This document shows, piece by piece, positions 1 to 6,536 of a DNA stretch of 7,289 nt. Made by a program: the position numbers and the translations under genes. This DNA is from JBMZCV01 sp049613665 (GTDB lineage Bacteria; Bacteroidota; Bacteroidia; Chitinophagales; UBA2359), in the NCBI GenBank assembly GCA_049613665.1, contig JBMZCV010000218.1, positions 1 to 7,289 of the forward strand. The letters run 5' to 3'. The number at the start of each line of letters is the position of its first letter. Position 1 is the first letter of the stretch. The notes beneath the pieces were generated by a model. It did no database searches. It saw only the letters and a list, made by a program, of their open reading frames with translations, and was not told the origin of the DNA.

Positions 1-3
1 TTT

Positions 4-163
4 GGTGCAAAAAAAGCGTTAAGCACAGAAACCTGTCTGAGCGTTTAAATATAAATCTTTTGTTTTTTGAAAAAAAAATAACTTAACAAATAAAAATATC
101 AATTAACAACAAGTTTAAGCGAGTTTTTTCTGTGTAGTTTTTTTTGTGCCAAAAGGCGTTAAG
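4..163. repeat. Imperfect direct repeat pair at left edge
   Basis: A motif of about 20 bases occurs at 4-23 (GGTGCAAAAAAAGCGTTAAG) and again at 145-163 (TGTGCCAAAAGGCGTTAAG). After each copy comes a weaker match around 'AAACCTGTCTGA' (29-40) and 'AAACAGTCTTGA' (170-181). Between the copies, CACAGAAA (24-31) is the exact inverse of TTTCTGTG (127-134). I see no reading frame through it. It looks like a degenerate intergenic repeat, possibly continuing to the left of the window. Its family is not recognised. Confidence 0.4.
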
Positions 164-190
164 ATTTTTAAACAGTCTTGATTTTTTTTG

Positions 191-222
191 GTTCGTTTTT
201 TTTATCAAGTAAAAAAATGAAC
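191..222. repeat. A/T-rich hairpin
   Basis: GTTCGTTTTTTTTA (191-204) pairs with TAAAAAAATGAAC (210-222) around the loop TCAAG. One G-T wobble and one bulged T interrupt the stem. Both arms are mostly homopolymer, so the stem is weak. It could act as a terminator in either direction or be a by-product of the T-rich composition. Confidence 0.4.
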
Positions 223-285
223 AACTAGCCAAAAGAGACTACACGAAAGATGTAATTTCTTCCTTATGTTATTTTTGCATCACCC

Positions 286-326
286 AAATTGTCAAAGAAC
301 CAAAAGTATTAGTTCTCTGACAATTT
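286..326. repeat. Strong 15-bp inverted repeat (hairpin)
   Basis: AAATTGTCAAAGAAC (286-300) and GTTCTCTGACAATTT (312-326) pair at 14 of 15 positions around an 11-base loop; the only mismatch is A295 with C317. The plus strand then runs into T-rich sequence (AAGTGCTTTTTGTTTTTG). It may be a terminator for a plus-strand transcript from the left, or a structured RNA element. Part of its right arm has a second, perfect partner at 434-443, which makes a plain terminator less certain. Confidence 0.6.
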
Positions 327-373
327 AAGTGCTTTTTGTTTTTGAAAAAAAGGAAAACTAATGAAAAGCAAAC

Positions 374-427
374 TTCACAAAAGATATAAAGAAAAGATTC
401 TTTCTTGTGTGAATCACTTGTTTTTTT
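374..427 (+). terminator. Hairpin plus T-run, possible rho-independent terminator
   Basis: TTCACAAAAGA (374-384) pairs with TCTTGTGTGAA (403-413) at 10 of 11 positions, and AAAGAA (388-393) can pair with TTCTTT (398-403) inside the loop. Seven T residues lie at 421-427, a few bases after the stem on the plus strand, which fits termination of plus-strand transcription. Read on the minus strand, the hairpin lies about 50 bases past the stop of the 467-1246 gene and is followed by GTTTGCTTTTC, so it could also end that transcript, less ideally. Confidence 0.45.
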
Positions 428-466
428 GAATGCCAGAGAACTATAATTGCGAAGAAGTAATTTTGC

Positions 467-1246
467 TTATGACTGCTTTTTCTCATGCAATACTTTAAAT
501 AACATTTCAAGGTCTTCTACCTTCTCTTTCAACACCATTTGCTGTCGATATAGCCAAAGAATAGCAGCGACAACTAGCGATAATATAAGCATTAAGAATA
601 TTGGTAACATATCGTTTTCGTTATTTTTTGTAGTGGTTTCGTTGTCCGAATAATTGGTAACAGGAACATCATTGGTTGGCTCTGGCGTACTTGTGTTTGC
701 TGGTTCTGGCGTAGTTTCTTCTGCACCGCCATTTTCGGCATATTGGCTAATAGCTTTCAGATTTTGCTCTACGATATTTTGAATATCGGTTTGCAACTTA
801 ATTTGCTTTTGGTCTAATTTTTCGCAAATATTATTGTCTGGCATCTGAAAATTCTTACAAACCTGCTCAAAATTCTTCAAAGCCAAACTGCCTACTTGGT
901 CTAAAGCATTTTCATAAGCAACATATTTTTGCTTGCCTCTCAATTTTGTTTTATAAGCATTAATAGCATTTGCCAAATCAATAAAACTTTGCTTATAGCC
1001 TTTTGTTTGGTTTTCTTGAACATCGTTTAGCTCTGCCAAAATATCATTATATTTACAATTCTTGATATTTCGTGCTGCAACAGGGCGGTCAAAACCGATT
1101 AATAAAATTTTAGTAGTAGCACAATTGATATTATCTATTGCATTTTCATACAATTTTTGCTGACTTTGTGCCAAAAGGTTTGTATGAACACTGAAAAGCA
1201 GAAACATAACAAATGTTACAGCTTGAATATACTTTCTGAATATCAT
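467..1246 (-). CDS. Exported single-pass membrane protein of unknown function
   Basis: I do not recognise a family. The 259-residue product begins with a signal peptide (residues 1-26, ending 'NLLA' before Gln27). A largely helical extracytoplasmic domain follows to about residue 170 and contains four cysteines (42, 64, 130, 141), enough for two disulfides. A Thr/Pro/Glu/Asn-rich linker (about 172-212) has a repeated TPEP motif. One hydrophobic helix (about 213-232) follows, then a charged, coiled-coil-like tail (233-259, 'LKEKVEDLEMLFKVLHEKK'). The predicted topology is type I: domain outside the inner membrane, coiled coil in the cytoplasm. The ATG at 1246 is preferred over an in-frame TTG at 1300 because it puts the signal peptide at the N-terminus. 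The gene is transcribed away from tyrS and has no operon partner in view. A sensor, anchor or envelope scaffold role would be a guess. Confidence 0.8.
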   Translation of the reverse strand: MIFRKYIQAVTFVMFLLFSVHTNLLAQSQQKLYENAIDNINCATTKILLIGFDRPVAARNIKNCKYNDILAELNDVQENQTKGYKQSFIDLANAINAYKTKLRGKQKYVAYENALDQVGSLALKNFEQVCKNFQMPDNNICEKLDQKQIKLQTDIQNIVEQNLKAISQYAENGGAEETTPEPANTSTPEPTNDVPVTNYSDNETTTKNNENDMLPIFLMLILSLVVAAILWLYRQQMVLKEKVEDLEMLFKVLHEKKQS

Positions 1247-1348
1247 TATTTTATGATTTTTTTTAAATTTTTTGAAAAAAACATTCCAATTAATTGCCAA
1301 ATACTAAGTAGCAATTACTAAATAATTGAAGCGTATTTTTGATGGTAG

Positions 1349-1356
1349 CAAAAGTA
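1349..1356 (-). promoter_or_regulatory. Candidate -7 box for the exported-protein gene
   Basis: Read on the minus strand this is TACTTTTG, a match to the Bacteroidota -7 consensus TAnnTTTG. It lies about 100 bases upstream of the ATG at 1246. I find no TTG at the usual -33 distance, so the call rests on one box in AT-rich sequence. Confidence 0.35.
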
Positions 1357-1718
1357 AGAAAAAAATGTTAAGTCGCTGTTTAGATTTTGTTTTTGATGCT
1401 CAAAAAGCGAATTTTTTTGTTGAACTTGATGCTTTTTAACTATCAAAATGGTGCTATTGCCCTCAAAAAACATAAAATGCAATGGTTGAGATGTAGGCTT
1501 TTGAGAGAAAAAATCAGACTATTTAGCCAAAAATGTCACCACATAAATAGTTACCATAAAATTTAGCTAGAGAAATATTGCTTTGCTTCAATCCCATTTT
1601 TTTATGAAAATCTTATGAAACAGCCTTGATTTTTCTTGAAAAAAGAAAATTAGATAGGCGAAAAAAGCGAAATGTCTTTTTTTAGGAACTAAAAACGCCA
1701 TTTTTGAGTAATATATTT
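1357..1718. other. Divergent intergenic region, no gene seen
   Basis: This AT-rich stretch between the exported-protein gene and tyrS has no plausible reading frame or RNA gene. It contains a short direct repeat (TTGATGCT at 1393-1400 and 1428-1435) and a weak A/T hairpin near 1629-1651 (ATTTTTCTT with AAAGAAAAT). Neither is distinctive. It presumably holds upstream control sequence for the two divergent genes. Confidence 0.5.
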
Positions 1719-1726
1719 TATCTTTG
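1719..1726 (+). promoter_or_regulatory. Candidate tyrS promoter, -7 box
   Basis: TATCTTTG matches the Bacteroidota -7 consensus TAnnTTTG and lies 46 bases ahead of the tyrS ATG at 1773. Transcription would start near 1733, giving a leader of about 40 bases. That is downstream of the alternative TTG start at 1704 and so favours 1773. The TTTTTG at 1701-1706 is too close to be a normal -33 element. Confidence 0.5.
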
Positions 1727-1772
1727 CTTTCCTTTTTTGGAGCAAAAAACAGACTCATTCAAGATTTTTATT

Positions 1773-3068
1773 ATGAATTTTATTGAAGAACTCAGATGGC
1801 GTGGAATGTTGCACAACATCACGCCAGAATTAGAAAAAATTGTAGAAACACAGCAAGTTACAGCATATTTAGGCATTGACCCTACGGCAAGTTCGCTCAC
1901 GGTTGGCAATTTGGCCGCTTTAATGATGCTCATGCACTTGCAGCGTGCTGGCCATCGGCCTGTCGTGTTGGTAGGCGGTGCTACGGGTATGGTAGGCGAC
2001 CCTTCGGGCAAAAAATCGGAACGGAGCTTGCTAGACGAAGCTACTTTGCAAAAAAATATCGCTGGCGGAAAAGCACAATTGCAAAAATTATTGGATTTCG
2101 ACAACGAAACAAATCCTGCCATTATGGTGAACAATTATGATTGGTTTAAGGAAATCAACGTACTTGAATTTTTGAGAGACATCGGCAAACACCTGACCGT
2201 AAATTATATGATGGCGAAAGATTCGGTAAAAAGTCGTATCGAAACAGGTATTTCGTTCACCGAATTTTCTTACCAACTTATTCAAGGCTATGATTTTGTG
2301 CATCTATACAAAACCTACGGCTGCAATGTGCAAATGGGTGGCTCTGACCAATGGGGAAACATCACGGCAGGCACCGAACTCGTTAGGCGTATGCTTGGTG
2401 GCGAGGCATATGCAGTCACTTGCCCATTGATAACAAAAGCAGACGGTACGAAATTTGGCAAGTCGGAAAGCGGCAATATTTGGCTGAGTCCAGAACTGAC
2501 TACTCCTTATCAGTTTTACCAATTTTGGCTCAATACGAGCGATGCAGATGCAGGCAAATTTATTCGTATTTTTACCTTTTTGTCGCAACCAGAGATTGAA
2601 GCCTTAGAAGCCGAACATGTAGAAGCACCACATTTGCGAAAGCTACAAAAGCGTTTGGCTCAAGAGGTAACAACGATGTTGCACGGAGCAGAAAATTGTG
2701 CCGTAGCAGTTGATGCTTCGCAAATTTTGTTTAACAAAAAAACGACTTCTGAAAATTTAAAGCTTATTTTTGGGGCATTGAGTCACAGCGATATTTTGGG
2801 TATTTTCGATGGTGTACCACAATTTGAAATTACACGAACAGATTTGGAACAAGGTATTAATATCATTGATTTTTTGGCCGAAAAAACAAATATCTATCGC
2901 TCGAAAGGCGAAGTTAGACGTGCTTTGAAAGGCAATGCTGTTTTGATAAACAAAGACCGAGTAAAACAACAAGAACGTACTATTTCGCCAAACGATTTGA
3001 TTTCCGACAAATTTATTTTGGTACAAAAAGGTAAAAAAAGCTTCAATTTAGTAGTGGTAAGTGCTTAG
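1773..3068 (+). CDS. tyrS: Tyrosyl-tRNA synthetase
   Basis: This cytoplasmic class I aminoacyl-tRNA synthetase joins tyrosine to tRNA-Tyr using ATP. The 431-residue length is normal for the bacterial enzyme. The Rossmann catalytic domain shows 'GIDPTASSL' (34-42), the HIGH-equivalent at 43-46 (here TVGN), 'GGATGMVGDPSG' (68-79), the tyrosine-binding 'YQLIQGYD' (167-174; Tyr167, Gln171, Asp174) and 'GSDQWGN' (190-196). The KMSKS-equivalent is KFGKS (227-231). An anticodon-binding helical region follows, then a C-terminal S4-like RNA-binding domain (about 362-427, 'SKGEVRRALKGNAVLINKDRV' region). The start 'MNFIEELRWRGMLH' matches what I recall of Bacteroidota TyrS N-termini; the in-frame TTG at 1704 precedes the predicted transcription start. 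The oddity is the HIGH motif, in which both histidines are replaced. No T-box leader is apparent. Confidence 0.97.
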   Translation: MNFIEELRWRGMLHNITPELEKIVETQQVTAYLGIDPTASSLTVGNLAALMMLMHLQRAGHRPVVLVGGATGMVGDPSGKKSERSLLDEATLQKNIAGGKAQLQKLLDFDNETNPAIMVNNYDWFKEINVLEFLRDIGKHLTVNYMMAKDSVKSRIETGISFTEFSYQLIQGYDFVHLYKTYGCNVQMGGSDQWGNITAGTELVRRMLGGEAYAVTCPLITKADGTKFGKSESGNIWLSPELTTPYQFYQFWLNTSDADAGKFIRIFTFLSQPEIEALEAEHVEAPHLRKLQKRLAQEVTTMLHGAENCAVAVDASQILFNKKTTSENLKLIFGALSHSDILGIFDGVPQFEITRTDLEQGINIIDFLAEKTNIYRSKGEVRRALKGNAVLINKDRVKQQERTISPNDLISDKFILVQKGKKSFNLVVVSA

Positions 3069-3084
3069 AGGCTGTTAAAAAATG

Positions 3085-3123
3085 GGTAGTGTAATATATT
3101 GAATGATTGCTATTACCTTTTTT
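3085..3123 (+). terminator. Likely rho-independent terminator of tyrS
   Basis: GGTAGTG (3085-3091) pairs with TATTACC (3111-3117), with two G-T wobbles, and six T residues follow (3118-3123). It begins 16 bases after the tyrS stop codon. The stem is modest and the loop is long (19 bases), so efficiency is uncertain, but position and T-run fit a terminator. Confidence 0.5.
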
Positions 3124-3135
3124 CATCAAAGGCTT

Positions 3136-3212
3136 AAACATACTATTTTTTAGGCTAAGGCGGCCAATATTTGCAAATTTAATGGCCTTTTGAACTGAAA
3201 AATAGTATGTTT
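3136..3212. repeat. 77-bp element with perfect 15-bp inverted repeats
   Basis: AAACATACTATTTTT (3136-3150) is the exact reverse complement of AAAAATAGTATGTTT (3198-3212). Inside are a further GGCC pair (3162-3165 with 3184-3187) and the palindrome ATTTGCAAAT (3169-3178), so the whole segment could fold as one long interrupted hairpin. It lies between the tyrS terminator and the hydrolase gene. It resembles a small non-autonomous mobile element (MITE-like) or a structured leader. No clear target-site duplication abuts the arms, although CTGTTA-type near-repeats lie further out (3072-3084 and 3250-3264). Confidence 0.55.
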
Positions 3213-3303
3213 CCCTTGCCAAAAGGTATTTTTTTTATTCAACTGAAAACTGTTATAAAAAATGTCCGAACCATTGTCATGTCTAAACAAAAATGCAAAA
3301 AAA

Positions 3304-4161
3304 ATGACATCAAAATACATCAATCTAAAAGGCATACAGCTACATTGCAAAGTAGCAGGCGAAGGGCCGCTCATGATTTTATTGCATGGCTTCCCAGAAT
3401 TTTGGTATGCGTGGCGAAAGCAAATCCCTGTTTTGGCACAAAAATATACGGTTGTTGCACCAGATATGCGAGGCTACAACGAGAGCGAAAAGCCGAAAGG
3501 CATCAAAAATTATCGCATAGAACTCTTGGTAGATGATGTACGGCAACTGATAGCGGCTTTTGGGCAGGAAAAAGCCATTATTGTTGGGCATGATTGGGGC
3601 GGCGTTGTGGCGTGGACGCTGGCGAGTTATTTCCCTGAAAGTGTAGAGCAACTCATCGTCTTGAATATGCCGCATCCTGCCGAAATGAAAAAGCAACTGC
3701 GAAAAAATCCTCGTCAGTGGTTGCGAAGCTGGTATATGGGCTTTTTCCAAATTCCTGCTTTGCCAGAGCTGTATCTCAAAATCTTGCTGAAACCTCTTTT
3801 CAATCGCACTTTCAAAGGTTGGGCATACAATCCCGATGCGTTTAGCGATGAAGATGTAGCGATATATGTAGAAATGTATCGCAAAAAAGATGTGCTGACT
3901 TCTACCATCAATTATTATCGTGCGGCTCGTTTTAGCGAGTTTGAAAGCGGAGCGAAACCGCAGAAATTGCCGATGCCTGTTTTGTTGTTGTTTGGCGAAA
4001 ACGATAAGGCTCTCGGCAAGGAACTGACTTACAACACTTATAGCTATTGTAGCGGTGAGCTAAAGGTGCAGTATGTCAAAAATTGTAGTCATTGGATACA
4101 ACACGAATATCCAGATTTGGTGAATACCGCTATTCTTGATTTTTTGGAGAAACATAGATAA
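3304..4161 (+). CDS. Alpha/beta hydrolase, epoxide hydrolase/dehalogenase type
   Basis: The 285-residue cytoplasmic alpha/beta-hydrolase belongs to the branch with an aspartate nucleophile. 'HGFPEFW' (28-34) supplies the oxyanion-hole region. 'GHDWGG' (95-100) places Asp97 at the nucleophile elbow. 'FGENDKAL' (230-237) offers the acid Asp234, and 'SHW' (262-264) the catalytic His263. The helical cap (about 125-215) contains 'WYMGFFQIPALPE' and 'NYYRA', where epoxide hydrolases carry their ring-opening tyrosines (candidates Tyr144 and Tyr204/205). This favours epoxide hydrolase over haloalkane or haloacetate dehalogenase, but the substrate cannot be read from sequence. The start at 3304 gives the usual N-terminus ('KYINLKGIQLHCKVAGEGP'); an in-frame ATG at 3262 would add 14 unlikely residues. 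No good TAnnTTTG promoter is seen upstream, so it may depend on tyrS readthrough or an unrecognised promoter. Confidence 0.9.
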   Translation: MTSKYINLKGIQLHCKVAGEGPLMILLHGFPEFWYAWRKQIPVLAQKYTVVAPDMRGYNESEKPKGIKNYRIELLVDDVRQLIAAFGQEKAIIVGHDWGGVVAWTLASYFPESVEQLIVLNMPHPAEMKKQLRKNPRQWLRSWYMGFFQIPALPELYLKILLKPLFNRTFKGWAYNPDAFSDEDVAIYVEMYRKKDVLTSTINYYRAARFSEFESGAKPQKLPMPVLLLFGENDKALGKELTYNTYSYCSGELKVQYVKNCSHWIQHEYPDLVNTAILDFLEKHR

Positions 4162-4219
4162 TGCCAAATTAGAGTGGCTATGTAGCTACCAAAACATTAA
4201 ACAAAAATAACGACTTTTT

Positions 4220-4254
4220 GTCACTGCGAGGCACGAAGCAATCCAAAACGACAA
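4220..4254. repeat. REP-like dispersed repeat fragment
   Basis: GTCACTGCGAGGCACGAAGC (4220-4239), continuing AATCC, resembles the 'GTCATTGCGAGG...CGAAGCAATCC' intergenic repeat I recall from many unrelated bacterial genomes. TTGTC (4218-4222) can pair with GACAA (4250-4254) and TGC with GCA inside, giving a weak fold. Full copies usually have an opposing inverted partner; here I see only one arm, so this looks like a solitary or decayed copy in the convergent gap. Confidence 0.55.
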
Positions 4255-4300
4255 GCGGAATATCTGTTATTTAACATTTTTTGTATCGCTTTTTTTCGTA

Positions 4301-4337
4301 CGAAACACTCAAGGTTTTTAAAACCTTGAGTGTTTTG
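4301..4337. terminator. Bidirectional hairpin terminator between convergent genes
   Basis: AAACACTCAAGGTTTT (4303-4318) is the exact inverse of AAAACCTTGAGTGTTT (4320-4335). The realistic stem is 12-14 bp with an A/T loop, extended outward by G-T (4302/4336) and C-G (4301/4337). It starts three bases beyond the stop of the minus-strand TPR gene and 139 bases after the hydrolase stop. On the plus strand it is followed by GTTTTAATTATTTT, on the minus strand by the palindrome TTTCGTACGAAA and then T-poor sequence, so it should work best for the hydrolase transcript while also protecting the 3' end of the TPR transcript. Confidence 0.75.
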
Positions 4338-4339
4338 TT

Positions 4340-6478
4340 TTAATTATTTTCTTCTATCTTTTTTAAAATCTCCTCGTAATACGCTGCACTAATGCCATAT
4401 TGCTCTAAATTTAAGTCTTCAAAGCTTTCTTTCATTCCTTTCCAAAATTTATTTTTATCTTCAAAAGCTGCTAAGCTTTTTCGGTAGTGTTGCAAAGCTG
4501 CTGTTTCTTTTTGTTCAATTAAAAAGATGTGAGCTAAGTTTTTGTAGCCCCAACCTAAGCCACCTAATGAAATAGCCTTGTTAATTTTTTGCTTGGCTTC
4601 TTCTAGTTTATTTATTTTGATAAGGCAACAACTCCATATAATAAATGACCAGTACGAACTTGACTTAATATCAATGGCTTTTTTTAAGCTTTCAATGGCT
4701 TTGTAATACTCTTTTTTATAGAAATAAGCACTCCCTAAAAGTGTAAATGCCTCGTATTTATTTAGCTTAATGTCTATCGCTTTTTGCAAAGATGTTATCG
4801 CTTTATCGTACTCTTTTTTATAAATATAAGCACCTCCTAATGATATAAGCAGCTTATCCAAACTAGGCTTAATATTTATCGCTTTTTGATACCATGCTAT
4901 AGCAAGGTCATACTTTTTTTTACGAATGAAAGCATTTCCCATATTATAAAATACTTCATAAGAATTTGGCTTAATATCTATTGCTTTTTGATAATGAGCA
5001 ATCGCTTTGTCATATTCTTTTTTATGAAAAAAAACAAAACCCTCTGTAAAATAATACTTTGCTAATAAGTCATTTTTTACATTTTCTTTGATTAGAATAT
5101 CAATTAAAGAACTATTAAATAAATCAATATCATCTTTAATAATTTGAGCTTTTTCTTTTTTAGGATAGTATTGTTCAAATAAAAATAAATCTGTCATAAA
5201 AGATAATATAGGGAATGTATCTTTTATTCTATCATCTTTCATAGACGTCATATTCATATTAAGTGAAAAAATTTGAGATATGGCATTAATGGCTTCTTGA
5301 GGAGTATCTCTTTTTAATCCTAAAATAGCAGAATGTTTTATAATATTACTAGGTATCATTGCTATTGTTTCTATAAAAGACTTCTCAACATCTTTTTTAG
5401 AATTCAAAACTGCTTTTTTTATAAAAAGATTTTTAGCATTGAAGCCTAAAAACCAATGGTGTATATTTTCATCAAAAAAATCTATTTGTTTTACAACAGA
5501 CATTATAATTTTATGAAAGAGTATTTTGTTTTCTATAATTATTTGGCTTGGTATTAGTGTTTTGAATATTTCTACTAAATTATCTTTTTTTAGAAGTGGA
5601 TTTGCATCCGTAGTAGCTCTTTTTATTTTTTTTGTCTTATCAGCTTTAAAGTTTTTCTTGAACTTGTTAAGTTCATTATTTAATTCATCAACATCAAAAT
5701 TTTGCTTATCTACCAAAAGCTTTCTATTAACTTGGCTTTCAATATCAGTTAAATCTACTTCTAACTTGTAATGATTGTCTTGAAGCAAATTTGCTAAAAT
5801 GCCATAAGCTTTTTGTATATGTAAATGGTTTTGTAAAAATTGTAACTGCTGATATAAATTAGGTTCATACATCTTTAATGTTTTCAAAGAAACATTATTT
5901 AATGCCAAAACTAAACCTGTAAATGCTCTTTGCCAAACTTCATGTTCTTGTTTATTGATAAAATCTATGAGAATATTTATTCTATCAGCATCAAAATCTT
6001 TTACTAAACTCAAAGTCAAAGCAGCTACAACCATAATTTTCCGTTGCCAAGAAATACTAGTATCATTAACAAGATTTCGTAGATCACCCAACTCATTAGC
6101 TTGCAAAGCTTCGCCTGTAAAAATGCGATAAAAAATAATTTCTGGATATTTTTCAGCGATAATATTATCCGCTTTCTGAAACACTTCTTCTCTAAGACGC
6201 TGTCTTAATGTATATAATTTTTTAGCTTCTTTTAAATCTTGGTAACTCAAAGAATCGCTATTTTTTATTTCACTTAATAAATCAGCAGGCACTTCTAATT
6301 TCCCTTTACTTTGCTTTATCTTGATTTCTTTTAACAACTTTTTACGTTCTTTTTTGAGCTGTTTTATTCGATTTTCGATACCGCCAACAGCTTCTACACC
6401 AGCCTTACGTCTTTGTTTATACAAGTCTTTCAATTCCTCTTGTGTTTCCACTAATTGTTCTTTTAAAAATTCAAGCAT
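4340..6478 (-). CDS. TPR protein with N-terminal coiled-coil module shared with upstream gene
   Basis: The 712-residue protein is probably cytoplasmic, with no signal peptide or membrane helix. Residues 1-65 form a charged coiled-coil-like module ('MLEFLKEQLVETQEELKDLY', 'GVEAVGGIENRI') that matches the start of the 142-residue upstream product at 30 of 38 positions. Residues about 75-470 are helical, HEAT-like in places ('FYRIFTGEALQANELGDLRN', 'WQRKIMVVAALTLSL'), with a Lys-rich stretch near 265-290; I cannot assign a family. Residues 473-676 hold TPRs in 34-residue steps, four clear and two degenerate, followed by a charged helical tail. The ATG at 6478 is chosen over an in-frame TTG at 6508 because it aligns exactly with the paralogue's start. 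The gap to the upstream stop is 58 bases with no promoter box, so the genes are probably cotranscribed. The middle is visibly more AT-rich than tyrS, which may reflect transfer or relaxed selection. A scaffold role is inferred. Confidence 0.85.
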   Translation of the reverse strand: MLEFLKEQLVETQEELKDLYKQRRKAGVEAVGGIENRIKQLKKERKKLLKEIKIKQSKGKLEVPADLLSEIKNSDSLSYQDLKEAKKLYTLRQRLREEVFQKADNIIAEKYPEIIFYRIFTGEALQANELGDLRNLVNDTSISWQRKIMVVAALTLSLVKDFDADRINILIDFINKQEHEVWQRAFTGLVLALNNVSLKTLKMYEPNLYQQLQFLQNHLHIQKAYGILANLLQDNHYKLEVDLTDIESQVNRKLLVDKQNFDVDELNNELNKFKKNFKADKTKKIKRATTDANPLLKKDNLVEIFKTLIPSQIIIENKILFHKIIMSVVKQIDFFDENIHHWFLGFNAKNLFIKKAVLNSKKDVEKSFIETIAMIPSNIIKHSAILGLKRDTPQEAINAISQIFSLNMNMTSMKDDRIKDTFPILSFMTDLFLFEQYYPKKEKAQIIKDDIDLFNSSLIDILIKENVKNDLLAKYYFTEGFVFFHKKEYDKAIAHYQKAIDIKPNSYEVFYNMGNAFIRKKKYDLAIAWYQKAINIKPSLDKLLISLGGAYIYKKEYDKAITSLQKAIDIKLNKYEAFTLLGSAYFYKKEYYKAIESLKKAIDIKSSSYWSFIIWSCCLIKINKLEEAKQKINKAISLGGLGWGYKNLAHIFLIEQKETAALQHYRKSLAAFEDKNKFWKGMKESFEDLNLEQYGISAAYYEEILKKIEENN
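4451..5062 (-). repeat. Tandem TPR-coding units (102-base period)
   Basis: Six consecutive 34-residue units lie at residues 473-506, 507-540, 541-574, 575-608, 609-642 and 643-676 of the 712-residue protein. Units 1-4 share 'KKEYDKAI..YQKAIDIKP'-like cores. Units 2-4 also retain much DNA similarity, for example 'CTCTTTTTTATA' (top strand) recurring about 102 bases apart. This suggests recent internal duplication of the TPR block. Units 5 and 6 have diverged. Confidence 0.75.
6365..6478 (-). repeat. Duplicated N-terminal module, copy 2
   Basis: The first 38 codons of the TPR gene repeat the first 38 codons of the upstream gene (copy 1 at 6852-6965). Thirty residues are identical, and some DNA stretches are unchanged, such as TTGTATAAACAAAGACG. 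Similarity fades after the 'ENRI' motif into a generic coiled coil. The copies are 487 bases apart in the same orientation, making them a substrate for deletion by recombination. Confidence 0.8.
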
Positions 6479-6536
6479 AGTTTCTATTTTGTTTTGGTTG
6501 GTTGACAATTTGGGTTTGGTATTTCGTTGAGGTATG

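Noticed and set aside
1..84. Frames open from the left edge (stops at 46-48 and 82-84)
   Set aside because: Only 15 and 27 codons, running through a repeat motif that recurs out of context at 145-163, so not credible as gene ends.
361..429. 23-codon frame (22 residues plus stop), with AGGA upstream
   Set aside because: It overlaps the hairpin at 374-413 on both arms, and the product (MKSKLHKRYKEK...) is what A-rich DNA gives by chance. No other support.
1704..1772. TTG start for a 454-residue tyrosyl-tRNA synthetase
   Set aside because: The candidate promoter lies inside this extension, and the family N-terminus begins at 'MNFIEELRW'.
1718..2588. Antisense reading frames within tyrS
   Set aside because: They mirror the conserved tyrS coding sequence, and their translations show no domain or plausible start context.
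3207..3536. 109-codon plus-strand reading frame overlapping the hydrolase
   Set aside because: It overlaps the conserved hydrolase start in another frame, begins inside the inverted repeat, and its basic, Arg-rich translation resembles no protein family.
4451..5062. Regularly spaced similar segments considered as a CRISPR array
   Set aside because: The 102-base period is in frame and encodes 34-residue TPR units; there are no identical short repeats with unique spacers.
6479..6508. TTG start adding ten residues to the TPR protein
   Set aside because: The paralogue starts exactly at the position equivalent to the ATG at 6478; the extra residues have no counterpart.
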